From Patiria miniata (lineage: Eukaryota; Echinodermata; Asteroidea; Valvatida; Asterinidae): 64,000 bases of DNA. The position numbers and the translations under genes are program-made. Below the pieces are notes generated by a model, which did not search any database, was not told where the DNA came from, and was given only the letters and a program-made list of their open reading frames with translations. Below are positions 59,047-64,000 of the stretch, one piece after another. Positions within the stretch are counted from its first letter, which is position 1. Every line of letters begins with the position of its first letter. The stretch spans positions 8,808,632-8,872,631 of the forward strand of contig NW_024037047.1 of assembly GCF_015706575.1 (NCBI RefSeq), given 5' to 3'.

Positions 59047-59950
59047 CATAGGTGTATAGCCAGCGGGGAGTGGGGGAAGGGGATATTTACCCCCAATATT
59101 TTGTAAAGACTGCCTTTTTCCATTCAAATGCCCTTTTTTTGTCAACGGGCTTACCCCCCCCCCCCCCCCCCAGTAATTTATAAAGAGTGCCTTTTTTTTA
59201 CGAAGTGCCCTTTTTTCTGAACAAGTGCCCTTTTCAAAAAAGGAGTGGTGCCTTTTGTATGGCATCTGCCGTTTTGGTAGTCTATGTGATGCCCGAACAG
59301 ATTTGCTGATTAATTAGGCAAGACCCCGCCTCTTGACTTCCTAGATTGTGACCAATCAGCAGGCGCTTTCTATAGGCCTATCGGGTCTTCGGTCATTCGT
59401 CTTTCACGGTTGCGCGTCATAGACATGGATTTAAAAAAAAAAGTCGCGGCGCTCGGTATCATGTTACGCAAATGCGCTCCCGGCTGTTGTTGTATTACAA
59501 AACGCTGCATTCGTATTGACCAATCACAGCGTTAGTCCTGATTTTGGGATGAAATGACGTCACGATTTAGTAAAGTCGACTCCGATTGGCTGGCGCGCGG
59601 CTTGCATAAATCTGCATGCTTTGACATATCAGACGTTAGACAGGAGATGGCTCCGTGGATAATGGGTGATACTCAAACTACCGTTTCGGGTGCCTTGTTC
59701 AGAATTTCGCACATGTATCGCCCTGAAAAGCATCATAGAGTGACCCTTTGTGTGCATAATTGCCGTTTTAGAACAGCGCCCCCATCGACAGATGGTACCA
59801 GCCATACCCCCCCCCCCCTGTTTTTACGGCGGCCACGTGTCCGGAGCAAAATGCCTGTCTACATTTCACAACAGATGATCGATGTGCAAGTGCCCTTTTA
59901 CAAAAAAATTACCCCCAACAAAATATAAAAATGACTGTGCTACGCCCATG
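59047..59950. mobile_element. Possible TIR element with G-rich subterminal region
   Basis: The left end CATAGGTGTATAGCCAGCGG and the right end, read inverted as CATGGGCGTAGCACAG, are similar. A 5-bp repeat AATCA flanks both sides (59042-59046 and 59951-59955). The related sequence at 3640-3660 (GTTGTTGAATCAAGCATGG) runs through the left flank without the element. The interior has long C- and T-runs and no transposase frame. The pairing is plausible but the termini are poorly matched. Confidence 0.4.
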
Positions 59951-60420
59951 AATCATGTGTTGAATTTGGCCTGAATTCTGCGTCTGAGACACTTTCTCAA
60001 TGAGCCAATTGAAGCTATACAGTCATGTTGTTTAGCAAGTGCACCCGCGTGTGCGTCGTTCCAAAGCTTGTGCGCGCTTCGCTGAATAAAAAAGTAGGGG
60101 GAGAAAAAGTAGCTGAAGTAGGGAAATTTCCAATTTCCAACGGTGCATCTTAAGACGCACTGTTGGAAAGCCTTCTTTTGTTGATTTTTTTCAAAATGAC
60201 AGCTTGCCAGAAAGAATAATTTCACAGGGCGTTTAGCCCCCTTGCTATCTTTCAACCGAGTATGTTATTTTTTAAGAATAATTACCTCAGTTAATTTTTG
60301 GATAGCTGCAAATGATGGACTATAGCTTTAAACCTTTCTGCGTGACCGCGATCGCTCTACTAAATTATTCTTAGGCATTAAGCAGACTGGTGGTGGTCAC
60401 GCGGGAGGGTTTAACCAATA
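59951..60420. other. Non-coding stretch
   Basis: No gene, RNA or repeat recognised. Confidence 0.4.
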
Positions 60421-60757
60421 ACACGTACGGAATCCAGATTTTACAGGAGTCCATTTTCATATAAAACAACACCGTATTGTTTTGCTCGGCTTTTCATTGG
60501 ATAAGAGCACAGCGGTTGAACCGCGTGTTAAACGAAAGAATGTGTGTCCACGAGTCAAGTAGCTGCATGGTATTGGTATGTGGTGGGCGAAGATCTTTGG
60601 TGGTGGTTGTGGTACATAACACATAAAACGGGGGAATTTCACCTTCCACATGACCGTAAGTTAACTTAGTGTACCATCATCTTAATTCTGGAACTGTACT
60701 GGATGTTTTGGGCTATTTAGAGATGCCAAGGTCACCCAAATTTAGCCCGGGACGTGT
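60421..60757 (-). repeat. Unclassified interspersed repeat, copy 3 (inverted fragment)
   Basis: The reverse complement of this segment matches 58480-58880 and part of 2050-2400 (for example GTACTGGATGTTTTGGGC). It is cut on its right by the MITE at 60758-61224. Its 9-bp flank GGGACGTGT is part of the host repeat. Confidence 0.6.
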
Positions 60758-61224
60758 TAGCCCCATAAATGTGGCCTATTTACTGGACTGCCTCCGTAAA
60801 CATAGGCCACACATCCACATGTACAAAAATCGTGTCGACGGAGCCAAATTTTGATTTTCACATTTAGGCTTAGTTTGTAGGTTTTTTTTGCTTTAGAAGC
60901 ATACTCACCCTCTTTACAGGCTAATCAGAAAGTGCTGCCTTTTTCAGATGTCTAATTTGTGTGAAATTTCATGTTGAAATTTTGATACGCAAACGTGTAA
61001 AAATGAATCTGGAAATTTCACGAAAAATATACATCTGAAAAAGGCAGCACTTTCTGATTAGCCTATAAAGAGGGTGAGTATGCTTCTAAAGCAAAAAAAA
61101 CCTACAAACTAAGCCTAAATGTGAAAATCAAAATTTGGCTCCGTCGACACGATTTTTGTACATGTGGATGTGTGGCCTATGTTTACGGAGGCAGTCCAGT
61201 AAATAGGCCACATTTATGGGGCTA
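60758..61224. mobile_element. Palindromic Mutator-like MITE, copy 2
   Basis: A 467-bp palindrome from TAGCCCCATAAATGTGGCC to ...CACATTTATGGGGCTA, flanked by GGGACGTGT at 60749-60757 and 61225-61233. The paralogous host repeats at about 2062 and 58467 carry the unoccupied site. The central loop is inverted relative to copy 1, which shows that the loop can flip or that the element inserted in the other orientation. Confidence 0.88.
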
Positions 61225-61270
61225 GGGACGTGTCAGCGCTTGAACTTTGGTATCCTCCGCAGTACTGGCC

Positions 61271-62897
61271 CTGTCACACTTCTCGTATCCTAATTCCTTA
61301 TGAGTTACCAGGGCTCGATTTACAAAAAAAACAGTGGCATGCACTGGTGCATGTAGACCAAAAAACCTACATGCACCAAGAAAAACCCACATGCACCATA
61401 ATTGACTTACACCCGTCTGCTTCTCTGAAGGCATTCTTTCTCTTTGATTTATCGAACTTTCTACAGACAGTACAGTAGATAACCTTTTTTACTCGATCAT
61501 GCTCAAGCCTAGACCCGTGAACGTGGCGTTGTATACAACGCCACGCTGTTGTGGCATTTCGAACATGGCGAAATTGATCCGCCGTATATAATTTGGTACA
61601 TAATGTTGAGTACTCACATAGAAAGCTAAATTTGCCTTCCCGCGTGTTCAGGATGTGTCATTTTGACGAAATTTGCCGTCGATGAAGACCCATACGAACG
61701 TGTAGAAATTAGATTTTATTGAACCTGACAACTGACACAAGTACCCAGGGTCATTTGCGTGCAAAATTATCGGAGCCCTCCAAGCTACCCGTCTGCTTCA
61801 TGTGGCGCATATGATAGGTGGCGTCCGATTGGCCAATAACGAGACCACGTGATAAACGCAGCTAATAATTTGGAATCACACTTATGATCCGGACATAAGG
61901 AATGCCCGGAGCGTCGGTGCGATATCAAATTATCTGCAGCATGTATCATGTGGTAAATCACATGCATGATCGGAGGAGGTTGCAGGACGTCGAGATCTTG
62001 CCAAATTTTACCGCGTACTCTGAATCTGCTGCAAGGAATAATTTATGGATATAAGAAATAACACGTTTGTACACTATCTGGTCAAGTATTCAACAAACTT
62101 TATTCTTATTCTCACTCATTTGTAAACAGTAAATATATGCATGAAATGAGTATTTTGGTGGCTAAAAAAGTTACATGCACGTCGTGCATGCTCAGTAAAA
62201 AAGCTACGTGCACAAGCAAAAATCTACATGCACTGGTGCATGCATGCACCCGGGTAAATCAAGCCCTGTGAGTTTTGCAGTCGTACGCACAATACCCACC
62301 TCATATGCATGCGTTTTGTGTAAGTTTTATATACGCAGGCATACGCATGGTACGGCCCAGTACGCCAGATAGTTTTGGGCATGCACAAAACTACGCTGCG
62401 TACGCTGTTACGCAGGTCATACATTATAAATACGCAGCACATCGGTCCCGCATCGGTCGAGCATGGTACGAATACGCTATGTGTTCGTGGGGGATAAGCG
62501 GTTAATACGCGGTAATACGCTGACCTCCCGGCACGCACCCCGACAGCATATGAGCCGCCGTATACATAGCGTACTTGCAGCGAAGATACAGCGCACGCTG
62601 AACGAACTCATAGCGAATGCCGACATATTGCACGAATAAGTACCGCTCGTCCTGCGAGCGGGCAGCGCATTGTACTTATTCGTAACTTATGAGAAATGCA
62701 CAGAAAGCGTACTTGCCGCAACTCATACGCATCTCATATGCAGTGGATGTGCTAAATTCGTTACTTGTACGCTAGATGTACGTCGCACATTAAAGTCAAA
62801 GTAATAAAAAAAAATTGACGTTTTGAGCGTACGGCTGCGTATTAAAAAAATTTGATAAGGAACTTATAAGGAATTAGGATACGCAAAAGTGTGATAG
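61271..62897. mobile_element. TIR element, CTGTCACACTT family, copy 2 (interrupted)
   Basis: The left end is at 61271-61306 and the right end GGATACGCAAAAGTGTGATAG finishes at 62897. The inner sequence matches 55858-56480 (GTACGCAGGCATACGCATGG, TACGCTGTTACGCAGGTCAT). A younger element (61309-62268) is inserted just inside the left TIR, after TTATGAGTTAC. Confidence 0.7.
61309..62268. mobile_element. hAT-like non-autonomous element, 960 bp
   Basis: The left end CAGGGCTCGATTTAC and the right end GTAAATCAAGCCCTG are inverted repeats with one mismatch. The flanks TGAGTTAC (61301-61308) and TGAGTTTT (62269-62276) match at six of eight bases, consistent with an aged 8-bp hAT duplication. CATGCAC/GTGCATG words are clustered within about 120 bp of each end, as expected of subterminal transposase sites. 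No transposase frame. Confidence 0.65.
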
Positions 62898-62902
62898 TTG
62901 CT

Positions 62903-63836
62903 TTACCGGCACACTCTCGCAAAACTTTGGCAGCTTTCTATACAAAAACCTCATTGGCTCGGGGTTTTGTGCGTAAGCCTTATCAGTCAGCCGATCATGC
63001 TCAATTGACTTTGGCCAAACGGCAAGACCCATCATAAAGTATAAGTTAACTGGACCAATTTTTCCAAGAGTGTGTCTCTAATGGCAGATGGGCTTTTAAA
63101 AAGAACTTTTGAAAATGGGAAAGACACTTTGGAAACATCCAATCAGTTTGAATATGCTTCATGAATTTCTGAATAATTGAGCATTTAAAAAGAACTTTTG
63201 AAAATGGGAAAGACACTTTGGAAACATCCAATCAGTTTGAATATGCTTCATGAATTTCTGAATTATCGAGCACATTTTTAAACCGTATTTAATTACTATT
63301 ATTTTTTGGTGTGGTGGTGGGGGGGGGGGGGGGGTGGCTGGGGGGTGAGACAGAAGATATATCAGAATGGCGCAATAAGCCCGACAGCGGGCGCAATAAT
63401 TTTGATTAGGGTTTCAAAAATTTCTACGCGAGTCGTCCATTTGCATAAAAAGTGACCCCACAATTTTTTTTTTAAAAACAAGACCGTCTAATTTAAAAAT
63501 CGGTGGAATCATGCGAATATGGCTGAGGATCATCTCCCTAGCTTTTGGGCTATTATCTAAGAGCAGATTTGATAAAATTAGGGTCCCAAAATGGGTCCTA
63601 TTTGTACGAGAAAATGTAGGGATGCCATTGGTAAATTTGGCAGTATGCAGGCTCAGCATTACCGGCACACTCTCGCAAAACTTGGTTCGGCAGCTTTCTA
63701 TACAAAAACCTCATTGACTCAGGGTTTTGTGATCAGTCAGCCGATCACTCTCAATTGCTTTCGGCCAAACCGCAAGACCCATCATTAAAGAATAAGTTAA
63801 CCGGACCATTTTTTCCAAGAGTGTGTCTCTAATGCT
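62903..63836 (+). repeat. Pair of direct repeats about 180 bp long
   Basis: 62905-63083 and 63659-63836 both run from ACCGGCACACTCTCGCAAAA to CCAAGAGTGTGTCTCTAATG with moderate divergence, about 754 bp apart. The inverted words ACACTCT at one end and AGAGTGTGT at the other suggest each is a small TIR element copy. Confidence 0.6.
63096..63274 (+). repeat. 89-bp tandem duplication
   Basis: Two almost identical copies containing AAGAACTTTTGAAAATGGG, CATCCAATCAGTTTGAATAT and CTTCATGAATTTCTGAAT, starting 89 bp apart. Confidence 0.8.
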
Positions 63837-64000
63837 TGTACTGACGGTCTAGCTGGAGTTACCCAGCCCAAAATTTTATCAATGGGGTGTCATTTAGGGC
63901 TGGAGTGGAGGAATTTTTTTCACCAAAACCAGCAGGATTGGCAGGTCCAAAAAATGTTTTCGAAGTTGTGCAATTTTGTCTGCATTACACATTAATTTCA

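Noticed and set aside
62275..62505. Short frames conserved between 55858-56076 and 62275-62505
   Set aside because: Both lie inside two copies of the same TIR element, so conservation reflects shared transposon DNA, and the frames are not maintained along their length.

Overview
This window reads as metazoan nuclear DNA, most likely from a marine invertebrate. It is AT-rich, it has spliceosomal-type exon borders (polypyrimidine-CAG acceptors, GTGAG/GTAAG donors), and it is crowded with DNA-transposon remnants, a Ty3/gypsy element of Mag type, a LINE remnant, poly-G tracts and frequent TACATGTA-like words. I cannot name the species. No ordinary host gene with a complete structure is visible; almost everything is repeat or multi-copy.

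Layout. 1-7.8 kb: nested DNA transposons, including palindromic MITEs with 9-bp target duplications, a tRNA-like pol III promoter and an unclassified host repeat. 7.85-46.56 kb: the centrepiece, a head-to-tail array of long units (about 3.0, 3.75 or 4.2 kb). Units carry one or two 120-bp exons encoding a nine-cysteine CXC (tesmin/TSO1-like) zinc cluster and, in most units, a lysine/arginine-rich terminal exon, decayed 108-bp CXC modules and two hairpins. Each of eight units also ends in a 5'-truncated Ty3/gypsy fragment (RNase H, poly-G, LTR-like segment). 38.9-43.9 kb: an intact, apparently very young Ty3/gypsy retrotransposon (identical 182-bp LTRs, 5-bp target duplication, tRNA-Ser primer site, one 1326-codon gag-pol frame) sits inside the last array unit. 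46.6-52.7 kb: non-coding sequence plus a broken LINE reverse transcriptase. 52.7-53.7 kb: a 64-copy 16-bp minisatellite open in all six frames. 53.7-64 kb: two more copies of the host repeat seen at 0.2-2.5 kb, several terminal-inverted-repeat elements nested in one another, and local duplications.

How it fits together. The CXC exons begin and end in phase 0 and can be added or removed without disturbing the frame. The spacing of array units changes in steps of about 457 bp, one exon-plus-intron cassette, as unequal exchange would produce. The same array carried a dead retroelement fragment along as a passenger. Whether it is expressed as a multi-CXC protein, or is a decaying gene cluster, cannot be settled from sequence alone. 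Some copies have lost a cysteine or gained a frameshift, others are intact.
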